NCBI GenBank assembly: GCA_009885905.1
Contig: VFJU01000471.1
Location: 1 to 5,825, forward strand
Reading direction: 5' to 3'
From: Verrucomicrobiota bacterium
Lineage (GTDB): Bacteria; Verrucomicrobiota; Verrucomicrobiia; Verrucomicrobiales; Akkermansiaceae
DNA: 5,825 bases
Position 1 is the stretch's first letter. The number at the start of each line of letters is the position of its first letter. The notes beneath the pieces were generated by a model, which ran no database searches, was not told the DNA's origin, and saw only the letters and a list, made by a program, of their open reading frames with translations. The position numbers were made by a program, and so were the translations under genes. Below are positions 1-5,825 of this stretch, in pieces.

Positions 1-612
1 CAAAATGCCCATGCAATTCAAATTGCAGCACAAAATTGTTCGCAATATGACTCAGGAGCTTACACCGGTGAGGTCAGCGTACTCATGCTTCGTGAGTTCT
101 TTGTCCATTATGTCATCATCGGTCATAGTGAACGACGGGCAATCTATGGCGAGACGGATGCCATCATTAATGCAAAGATGAAAAAAGCTCGAGAGACGAA
201 TCTCAAGCCGATTTTCTGTATCGGTGAAACTCTAGCAGAACGCGAGGATGGTAAACTAGAAACCGTCCTGCGTCGCCAGATCACTGAAGGCCTCCGCGGA
301 ATGAGCGAGAAGGATATGGCCGAGACGGTGGTAGCTTATGAACCCGTTTGGGCTATCGGAACAGGGGTCACTGCCACTTCCCAACAAGCGCAGGATGCCC
401 ACGCATTCGTGCGTTCGGTCATTTCAGATCTTTATGGCGCGGATATTGCCGCCAGGGTGAGAATTCAATACGGCGGTAGTGTAAAGCCTGGCAATGCGGC
501 AGAGCTTATGGCCTGTCCGGACATCGACGGTGCACTTATCGGCGGTGCCGCACTCGAACCACAAAGTTTTCACGAGATCATTCGCAACGGTTCAATTTCT
601 CCCGGGGAATAA
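1..612 (+). CDS. tpiA: Triosephosphate isomerase, C-terminal part (5' end outside window)
   Basis: Interconverts dihydroxyacetone phosphate and glyceraldehyde 3-phosphate in the cytoplasm (glycolysis and gluconeogenesis). The frame is open from base 1. The 28 codons before the first ATG (85) already read as TPI, with AQN and GAYTGEVS motifs, so 85 is an internal Met and not the start. About 203 residues are visible of a family norm near 250. The missing ~50 N-terminal residues should include the catalytic Lys. Visible hallmarks are the electrophile His in IGHSERR (codon 124-126), CIGET, the catalytic Glu in AYEPVWAIGTG (codon 340-342) with the phosphate-gripping loop 6 just after it, and the phosphate-binding YGGSV and IGGAAL segments near the end. 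One oddity is EFFVHYV before IGHSERR, where most TPIs have a Gly (for example D-hydrophobic-G). It ends in TAA, 44 bases before the next gene on the same strand. Identity is certain; completeness upstream cannot be judged. Confidence 0.97.
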   Translation, partial: QNAHAIQIAAQNCSQYDSGAYTGEVSVLMLREFFVHYVIIGHSERRAIYGETDAIINAKMKKARETNLKPIFCIGETLAEREDGKLETVLRRQITEGLRGMSEKDMAETVVAYEPVWAIGTGVTATSQQAQDAHAFVRSVISDLYGADIAARVRIQYGGSVKPGNAAELMACPDIDGALIGGAALEPQSFHEIIRNGSISPGE

Positions 613-656
613 TTAAGAGCGGTTTCGCAGGTCATCGTTATTGTTGAATCTCGTCG

Positions 657-719
657 ATGAACTATATTGTTAGAATATGTGCCTTGGTTTTTCTTCTCCT
701 CAGTGGATGGAGTCGTGCG
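657..719 (+). other. Predicted Sec signal peptide (residues 1-21)
   Basis: The first 21 codons encode a short N-region with Arg at position 6, a hydrophobic core ALVFLLLSG, and a small-x-small end S19-R20-A21 followed by Asp-His. This is the pattern of a type I signal peptide. There is no lipobox Cys at the cleavage point, so a lipoprotein is unlikely. It directs the product across the inner membrane. Three Cys (178, 183, 205) remain in the mature protein. Confidence 0.7.
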
Positions 720-1340
720 GATCATGTTATCGTGACCGGTGGATCAGCCTTACGGCACTGGGAAAATTTTCGGGTGATCGAAGATCAGCATGACCGGTGG
801 TGGGCAAATTTTATTCGTGCTTCCACACTTCGTATCGATGAAATTCGCAAGGAATTTGGTCCTGCTGCACCGGTCATTTGGTTTGTCTATCAACCAAGTT
901 ATCAGTCGCGCGGTCGAGAAGATGGCAAGCCATACACCACATGGATCGTTGAATTGGCGGCTAAACGTAAAGTGACCTTGGTGTGGTTTGATAGCTCGGG
1001 TAAGTTTATCCAAGCGATCAATGCACGACCACGAGCGTCGATCGACAGCTTCGATTTTTTCGGGCATTCGAATCGTTACGCCTTCATGTTTGATTACGGC
1101 AACCGTATCATGGCAGTTTCCACCGATTGGCTGCACGAACGTGATCTTCCGAGGCTTAAATCATCGGTTTTTGCTCGCAAAGCATTCTGTAAAAGCTGGG
1201 GGTGTCACACGGGCGAAAGCATGAGCGCCGTTTGGAAACGTGCTTTGGGAGTACCGCTAATAGGAGCCTGTGGTGCGACGTCATACACGAAAGTCGGGCA
1301 TGGTATATTGCCTGTGACTCGCGGTAGGTGGTCTAATTGA
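657..1340 (+). CDS. Exported protein of unknown function, possible caspase/CHAT-like (clan CD) fold
   Basis: I do not recognise a named family. The 227-residue product starts with a short signal peptide: a basic residue at R6, a hydrophobic core (about 7-17), and a plausible cleavage after SRA (19-21). It is therefore probably exported. The mature part alternates predicted strands and helices. Notable are VIVTGGSALRHWEN (24-37), a strand VTLVWFD (106-112), DFFGHSNRYAFMFDYG (133-148), and SWGCHTGESMSAVW (180-193) followed by GVPLIGACGATSY (198-210). A strand ending in His (H137), then about 45 residues later a strand ending in Cys (C183), is the order and spacing of the clan CD cysteine peptidase dyad, and GCHTG resembles the CHAT AC-x-TG motif. 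This is a fold-level inference only; no homology search was possible. An in-frame TGA at 645-647 leaves ATG 657 as the first possible ATG. No clear Shine-Dalgarno precedes it. It follows tpiA by 44 bases, so co-transcription is plausible, and it converges on tex with 23 bases between stops. Confidence 0.85.
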   Translation: MNYIVRICALVFLLLSGWSRADHVIVTGGSALRHWENFRVIEDQHDRWWANFIRASTLRIDEIRKEFGPAAPVIWFVYQPSYQSRGREDGKPYTTWIVELAAKRKVTLVWFDSSGKFIQAINARPRASIDSFDFFGHSNRYAFMFDYGNRIMAVSTDWLHERDLPRLKSSVFARKAFCKSWGCHTGESMSAVWKRALGVPLIGACGATSYTKVGHGILPVTRGRWSN

Positions 1341-1363
1341 ACCGCTCAATCGTGATTCTCTAA

Positions 1364-3652
1364 CTATTTCTTTTTGGCGTTTTGGAGAGCTTGCGAAAAC
1401 CAATCATTGCTCTGGGCGGCGATCGGGTTTCGGTTGCCTGATTGACTTTGTGGAGGACGTTGGTTGCTTTGTCGCTGGTCTCGGTCACCCGAGTCTGAAC
1501 GGCGGTTTTCTAAGTCCACCTTGCTTTTCATCGAGAGAGCGATGCGGTTTCTCTTGAGATCGACCTCCACCACGGTGACCTGTACTTTTTGTCCTACCTT
1601 GACCACCTCCGAAGCGTCGCGGATAAAATGATCTGCCAATTGGCTTACGTGCACGAGACCGTCTTGGTGAACTCCGACGTCAACGAAGGCTCCGAATGCC
1701 GTCACGTTGGTGACAATACCGGGCAACTTCATTCCAATTTGTAAATCAGCCGGTTTCTCCACTCCTTCGACGAAGGAAAATAATTCGAACTGTTTGCGTG
1801 GATCGCGACCGGGTTTTGCGAGTTCGGCGATGATATCTTTGAGCGTGGGAAGTCCGACCCGATCATCGACATACTTTTGTAAATCAATCTTCTTGCGAGC
1901 GACTTCATTGCCTAACAAATCATTCACTTTACATCCAACATCCGCTGCCATTTTTTCAACGAGCTGATAGCGTTCTGGATGGACGGCGGATGAATCCAAC
2001 GGATGATCACCGCCGCGAACGCGAAGGAAACCAGCAGCTTGTTCGAACGCTTTTTCGCCAAGACGAGGCACTTTTTTAAGTTGTTCTCGAGAGGTGAATG
2101 CGCCGTTTTCATTGCGCCATGCCACGATGTTTTCGGCGAGTGAAGCGTTTAGGCCGGAGACATAAGAAAGCAGTTGCTTAGATGCCGTATTGATTTCGAC
2201 TCCTACTGCATTCACACAACTAACAACCGTATCGTCGAGGCTGGCTTTGAGCGCTCGTTGATCCACATCGTGCTGGTATTGACCAACTCCAATGGCTTTG
2301 GCATCAATTTTAACAAGCTCGGCAAGAGGATCCATCAGGCGACGCCCGATACTAACAGCTCCACGGACGGTGACGTCTTCATTAGGAAACTCTTCGCGTG
2401 CAACATCTGAAGCGGAATAGATCGATGCGCCGCTTTCGTTCACCATCACGACTGGAATGGATGACGGAAGTTTTAATTTTTTAATGAATGCATCCGTTTC
2501 ACGACTGGCGGTGCCATTACCGATGGCGATTGCTTCGATGTCGTGCTTCTTAATCAAGCTCATCACTTCCACCGCAGCTTCATAGGCTTGGTTTTGTGAA
2601 CCAGCGGTGGCATGCAGAACTGTGTGGTGAAGAAGCTTTCCTGAGCGGTCAAGAACGACGGTTTTGCATCCAGTGCGGAACCCTGGGTCAATCGCTAACA
2701 AACGTTTTTCACCAAGGGGCGACGCGAGAAGAAGTTCTCGGAAATTATCGGCAAAGACAGTGATCGCTGTTTCGTCTGCACGCTTTTTTGCGATCAAGCG
2801 GGCCTCTGTTTCCATCGAAGGCATTAGCAAACGTTTGCAACCATCTGCGACGGCATCCGCAACGTGTTTGCCACTTGGTCCAGTTGAATTGACCCAATCT
2901 GGTAAAGCGGAGTGTGTGACACGCTCGATAGGTACCTCGACTCGCATCAGCAGAAACCCCTCTTTTTCACCCCGCCGAATCGCTAGTGTTCGGTGTGAGG
3001 GCATTGATTTGAACGGCTCGCTCCATTCGAAGTAATCGCGAAACTTTTGTGCATCGGCCTCGTTTTCTTTGCCGTACATAATTTTCGATGAGACGCTTGC
3101 CTCTTCTTCGTAAATCTTCCGAACGCGCCCCCGCAGAAGCGCGTCGTCGGCGATCCTTTCTGCTAGAATATCGCGAGCACCTGCCAGAGCTTGGATCGTG
3201 GTGGTAACTTCCATTTCCAAATTGATAAATTTAGCAGCTTCCTCTTCGGGATCTGTTGATTGGTTTTCAAAAATGAAATCTGCGAGCGCAGTCAATCCGC
3301 GCTCAATAGCCTTGGTCGCTCGAGTTTGGCGCTTGGGTCGGTATGGTGCGAAAATATCCTCGACGGTGGCAAGAGTGAGCGCTGCTTCTAGTCTTTTTCT
3401 GAGCTCGGGCGTTAGTAGAGATCGCTCATCTAGTGATTTTAAAATCGCGCTACGGCGAGTATCCAGCTCGGCAAGTTGTAGTAATCGATCGCGAATGGTG
3501 GTGATTTGGACTTCATCGAGTGACCCCGTCTGTTCTTTGCGGTAACGGGAAAGAAATGGAACGGAGCCGCCCTCGGCGAGTAGCTTGGCAGTTGTGGTGA
3601 CAGAGGAAATTGAGATGCCGGTCTCGCGGGAGATTGCTTCAAGGTGGGTCAT
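1364..3652 (-). CDS. tex: Tex family S1-domain RNA-binding transcription accessory protein
   Basis: Tex/YhgF is a widely conserved cytoplasmic nucleic-acid-binding protein linked to transcription and RNA handling. The 762-residue product is full length (family about 720-790). The N-terminal Tex domain has the hallmark VPFLSRYRKEQTGSLDE (31-47) and FAPYRPKR (101-108). A YqgF/RNase H-like domain spans about 315-440, with LLAIDPGFRTGCK (318-330) and AIGNGTASRET (376-386). Next come VGQYQHDVDQ (456-465), tandem helix-hairpin-helix repeats (about 488-545) with VPRLGEKAFEQAAGFLR (528-544), and a C-terminal S1 domain (about 638-708) with VTNVTAFGAFVDVG (647-660) and a GLVHVSQL strand. Residues 713-762 are a polar Q/R/S/N-rich, probably disordered tail ending in Lys. 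The ATG at 3652 is fixed by an in-frame stop only four codons upstream (TAA, 3667-3665), and no good Shine-Dalgarno is visible. It lies 81 bases downstream of the sulfatase-fold gene on the same strand and may share its transcript or have its own weak promoter. Confidence 0.97.
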   Translation of the reverse strand: MTHLEAISRETGISISSVTTTAKLLAEGGSVPFLSRYRKEQTGSLDEVQITTIRDRLLQLAELDTRRSAILKSLDERSLLTPELRKRLEAALTLATVEDIFAPYRPKRQTRATKAIERGLTALADFIFENQSTDPEEEAAKFINLEMEVTTTIQALAGARDILAERIADDALLRGRVRKIYEEEASVSSKIMYGKENEADAQKFRDYFEWSEPFKSMPSHRTLAIRRGEKEGFLLMRVEVPIERVTHSALPDWVNSTGPSGKHVADAVADGCKRLLMPSMETEARLIAKKRADETAITVFADNFRELLLASPLGEKRLLAIDPGFRTGCKTVVLDRSGKLLHHTVLHATAGSQNQAYEAAVEVMSLIKKHDIEAIAIGNGTASRETDAFIKKLKLPSSIPVVMVNESGASIYSASDVAREEFPNEDVTVRGAVSIGRRLMDPLAELVKIDAKAIGVGQYQHDVDQRALKASLDDTVVSCVNAVGVEINTASKQLLSYVSGLNASLAENIVAWRNENGAFTSREQLKKVPRLGEKAFEQAAGFLRVRGGDHPLDSSAVHPERYQLVEKMAADVGCKVNDLLGNEVARKKIDLQKYVDDRVGLPTLKDIIAELAKPGRDPRKQFELFSFVEGVEKPADLQIGMKLPGIVTNVTAFGAFVDVGVHQDGLVHVSQLADHFIRDASEVVKVGQKVQVTVVEVDLKRNRIALSMKSKVDLENRRSDSGDRDQRQSNQRPPQSQSGNRNPIAAQSNDWFSQALQNAKKK

Positions 3653-3733
3653 GCAGTTAGGTGGTTATGGGAGCCTAGAGTTGTGGGCAAGAATAGCGGG
3701 GGTATGAAATTGAATGATAGAAATCCAATTCGA
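3653..3733 (-). other. Intergenic gap upstream of tex
   Basis: This 81-base stretch separates the stop of the sulfatase-fold gene from the tex start. It holds no ORF that looks coding, no clear stem-loop with a T run, and no strong sigma70-like promoter. The best match is a weak TTGGAT with CATACC 16 bases on, only half matching at the -10. Read-through from the upstream gene into tex is therefore possible, but a separate weak promoter cannot be excluded. Confidence 0.4.
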
Positions 3734-5825
3734 TTACTCCGGTTCACCTTGCGGAAACATATCGGCAATAGAGGTTTCGGCTTTTTGATCCATCCAGAGT
3801 TCGAGTGCAATTTGCATGCTTGCGAGCACCTCAGGGCGTTTGGTAGCGAGGTTTTTTTCGCCATCTGGGTCATTTGAGATTTGAAATAATCCAAAATGAC
3901 GACTTCCACTCGCGGTAGGGGTACAAACAATTTTCCAATGACGCGTTCGAAGGCAGCGTTGTTTTGCTTCGATCACCCGAGCGAGATATTGATCCTTTAG
4001 AACAAACTGATAGTTGAAGTTTGGATCGATGTCGGTCGCTTCATCCATAGGCGGGAGACTGGGACGCTCGACGCCTTCGACTTTAAATTGTATAAATGGA
4101 AATCCTGTTTCACCATAAAACGGACGGAATACAGGTGACTCGGTTTGGCGAATCCAACTCGCAAAACTTTGGCCCTGCCACGTCGGTGACTTCTCTTGAT
4201 CTAGCAGATCAGCAAGTGTAGGTATCACGTCGATCAGGCGGACGGTCTCAGGAATGACTTGGGGTTTGGCGCCAGGTACATGAACGATCATAGGAATGTG
4301 GTTCGCTTGGAGCCCACCGTTGAAGGTGAGTCCATGTCCTAGAGTGACTCCCGGTTCGTAGTGGTCGTCGCCATGATCTGCAGTAATGATGACAATGGTA
4401 TTATTTTCGAGTCCGTTTATTTTGAGTGATGTAAGAATTTTCGCAACGCAATCATCAAACTGGCGGGTGCTTCCATCATAGAGGGCGCGAATTTGTTGCA
4501 TCTCCTTCGGCGGAAGCGCTTTCCACTTCGACTCGAGGTTGGTGCCGCCGATAAATGAATCAATGTCGAAGTCGACCTTATTTATGTTAGGCCCTTGATA
4601 AGTGGGGTCAGCAAACATACTGCAGTAAGGTTCAGCATTGCCATAAGGGAGGTGATTGCACGAGTAGAAAACATGCCAGAAAAACGGTTTTTGTTCAGTG
4701 GCCATTTTTTCGATGCGTTTTTCAACTCGAGTCGTTACCACTTCAGGGGTGACAAACTGAGCGAAGGCGCCGATCTGCGGAAATATTTTATAGCCAAGCG
4801 CATTGTCGAAATACAGCGGGATGACGAAATGAGCCATCACCACGGCTTGGCTCATGTATATTTTAAAATTGTCAAAACTTGAAACAGATAGATTTTCCAT
4901 TCCGAGGGGAATGACTTCGTAATAACCAGCACACCAGTCGCCGATTGCGGATGTGTCGTAGCCTCGTGCTCGAAGCAGAGCGGGTAGAGTGACGATGCGC
5001 TTTTTGGTGGCTTCGACAGTTTCTTTGTTAGGATACATTTGGCGAATACCGTGGCTTTGCGGATACTGAGAAGCCATTAACTGTACGCCGGATTCAATTG
5101 TGGAGGCGATGCTTGTGTAGCACCGTGTGAAATTACTGGATCGACTTGCAAGGGAATCAATTGTCGGTGAAACACCAGCACTAGCAATTCCGTCGGTGCG
5201 TTTAGGCTTATAGCCATTGCATCCTAGGCTGTCTCCGCGTAGGGAATCGGAACCGATAATGATGACATTCATCGGCTTGTTGTTTGTGGTGGATGCTATC
5301 GAAATATTTTTTGGTAAATAGTTGATTCCAGCAGTTAGAGTGATGCATCCCATGACGAGTGCTGCGACAATCCATCCCGTACGACCATGACGACGAATCT
5401 GCCAGAGGATAGAGAATGCAAGCACTGCTGTGGGTAGCACGGTGAAAATAACCATCATTGATCCAGGCTTCACACTCTCAGGAATAAAATCGAAAATTCT
5501 GAAATACCATTTTCCGAACTCCTCTGGGTTGAGGAAATAGGGGCGAGTTTCAGCCAGACGCAACGTGAAGAATCCATGAAGTACCGCGGTTAGAGTGACA
5601 CTGCGGATCATGACTACGGGGAAATTGGTGAATTTTGATGAGGCGGTCCACCAAGTGACAAATGGATGGATCACAATAGCAGCCGAGAGCGTTAGTACTC
5701 CGTATGCAGTGAGCACTTGCAGATTTTCTATCACGAGAAAACCAAGATATTTGTCGCGGGCAAGTGAGCTGAATTTATTCGCCATCTCTCCTGAGGAGTG
5801 GGCGAGTTTCAATAGAGCTAATATG
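3734..5825 (-). CDS. Membrane-anchored sulfatase/phosphotransferase-fold enzyme, N-terminus probably outside window
   Basis: Alkaline-phosphatase-superfamily protein (sulfatase, LtaS and EptA relatives). Residues are numbered from the TTG at 5812. Four hydrophobic helices (about 32-51, 64-84, 117-138, 146-165) precede a catalytic domain from about 181 to 675. Metal-site motifs are GSDSLRGDS (187-195), the core FTRCYTSIASTIES (228-241), HLPY (387-390), ITADHGDDH (476-484) and GHG (492-494). T238 sits where sulfatases have the Cys/Ser converted to formylglycine, and the Pro and Arg of CxPxR are replaced by Glu and Gly. A sulfatase with formylglycine is therefore unlikely, and a Thr-nucleophile transferase or phosphohydrolase is favoured. 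The C-terminal part (HWKIV at 625-629, LFQISNDPDGEKNLA at 642-656, final helix) looks like a classical sulfatase. The substrate is unknown. The frame is open to base 5825 (Ile-Leu-Ala-Leu before the TTG). A shorter alternative start is ATG 5785 (M10). It ends in TAA, 81 bases before tex. Confidence 0.9.
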   Translation of the reverse strand, partial: ILALLKLAHSSGEMANKFSSLARDKYLGFLVIENLQVLTAYGVLTLSAAIVIHPFVTWWTASSKFTNFPVVMIRSVTLTAVLHGFFTLRLAETRPYFLNPEEFGKWYFRIFDFIPESVKPGSMMVIFTVLPTAVLAFSILWQIRRHGRTGWIVAALVMGCITLTAGINYLPKNISIASTTNNKPMNVIIIGSDSLRGDSLGCNGYKPKRTDGIASAGVSPTIDSLASRSSNFTRCYTSIASTIESGVQLMASQYPQSHGIRQMYPNKETVEATKKRIVTLPALLRARGYDTSAIGDWCAGYYEVIPLGMENLSVSSFDNFKIYMSQAVVMAHFVIPLYFDNALGYKIFPQIGAFAQFVTPEVVTTRVEKRIEKMATEQKPFFWHVFYSCNHLPYGNAEPYCSMFADPTYQGPNINKVDFDIDSFIGGTNLESKWKALPPKEMQQIRALYDGSTRQFDDCVAKILTSLKINGLENNTIVIITADHGDDHYEPGVTLGHGLTFNGGLQANHIPMIVHVPGAKPQVIPETVRLIDVIPTLADLLDQEKSPTWQGQSFASWIRQTESPVFRPFYGETGFPFIQFKVEGVERPSLPPMDEATDIDPNFNYQFVLKDQYLARVIEAKQRCLRTRHWKIVCTPTASGSRHFGLFQISNDPDGEKNLATKRPEVLASMQIALELWMDQKAETSIADMFPQGEPE
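5783..5798 (-). promoter_or_regulatory. Possible alternative start ATG with AGGAG just upstream
   Basis: Within the sulfatase-fold gene, ATG 5785-5783 (Met10 of the TTG-numbered protein) is preceded on the minus strand by AGGAG with only two bases between, which is shorter than the usual 5-9. The AGGAG is also half of a perfect CTCCT-C-AGGAG palindrome. If used, it gives a 683-residue protein starting MANKFSS. Membrane topology argues instead for a start beyond the window edge, so this is probably fortuitous. Confidence 0.25.

Noticed and set aside
733..800. 10-base direct repeat TGACCGGTGG at 733-742 and 791-800, each near GATCAGC
   Set aside because: Short, inside coding sequence, and encodes different residues in different frames; most likely chance.
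750..1136. 128-codon minus-strand ORF opposite the exported-protein gene
   Set aside because: The plus-strand frame has a signal peptide, a coherent alpha/beta pattern and good spacing to tpiA; the antisense product shows none of this.
1336..1350. ATTGA-ACCGC-TCAAT stem as a terminator
   Set aside because: Only five weak pairs and no following T run on either strand.
2664..3545. Plus-strand ORFs of 123 and 115 codons antisense to tex
   Set aside because: Ser/Arg-rich low-information products typical of antisense frames over a conserved gene; tex itself is intact in every domain.
3649..3930. 93-codon minus-strand ORF and overlapping plus-strand ORF 3644-3877
   Set aside because: Both mostly overlap the 3' end of the sulfatase-fold gene in other frames, show no family motif, and would leave only chance coding in the tex upstream gap.
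4595..4882. 95-codon plus-strand ORF
   Set aside because: Lies antisense inside the catalytic domain of the sulfatase-fold gene and has no recognisable domain; treated as a shadow.
5788..5798. CTCCT-G-AGGAG palindrome as an operator
   Set aside because: Eleven bases with a one-base centre, probably inside coding sequence; too short to support a regulator site.

Overview
The window is ordinary dense bacterial chromosome with four protein genes and no gap over 100 bases between them. No RNA gene, mobile element, CRISPR array or long repeat was seen. Base composition looks balanced, near half G+C by eye. Two genes whose starts are fixed by in-frame stops (657 and 3652) have no clear Shine-Dalgarno sequence. 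Together with the gene content (a membrane sulfatase-fold enzyme, Tex, and a secreted protein resembling ones I loosely associate with Verrucomicrobiota), this suggests a bacterium of the Planctomycetota-Verrucomicrobiota group. That placement is inference and is not proved by the sequence.

Layout. Bases 1-612 (+) hold the C-terminal four-fifths of triosephosphate isomerase, whose start lies before the window. After 44 bases, 657-1340 (+) encodes a 227-residue exported protein of unknown function, possibly co-transcribed with tpiA. Only 23 bases separate its stop from the end of a convergent gene, tex (1364-3652, -), a 762-residue Tex/YhgF-type RNA-binding transcription factor. Upstream of tex on the same strand, 81 bases away, lies a membrane-anchored sulfatase/phosphotransferase-fold protein (3734 to the right edge, -). 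Its reading frame stays open to the last base, so its N-terminus is probably outside the window.

Function. TPI is central glycolysis and Tex is a housekeeping nucleic-acid factor. The other two genes act at or beyond the cytoplasmic membrane and are the interesting ones. The 227-residue protein has a His-then-Cys arrangement (GHS at 136-138, WGCHTGES at 181-188) that resembles the dyad of clan CD (caspase/CHAT-like) cysteine peptidases. The sulfatase-fold protein has Thr where sulfatases carry the Cys/Ser that becomes formylglycine, so it looks more like an LtaS/EptA-type transferase or a phosphohydrolase than a true sulfatase. Its C-terminal end nevertheless reads like a classical sulfatase. 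Nothing in the window ties the four genes into one pathway.
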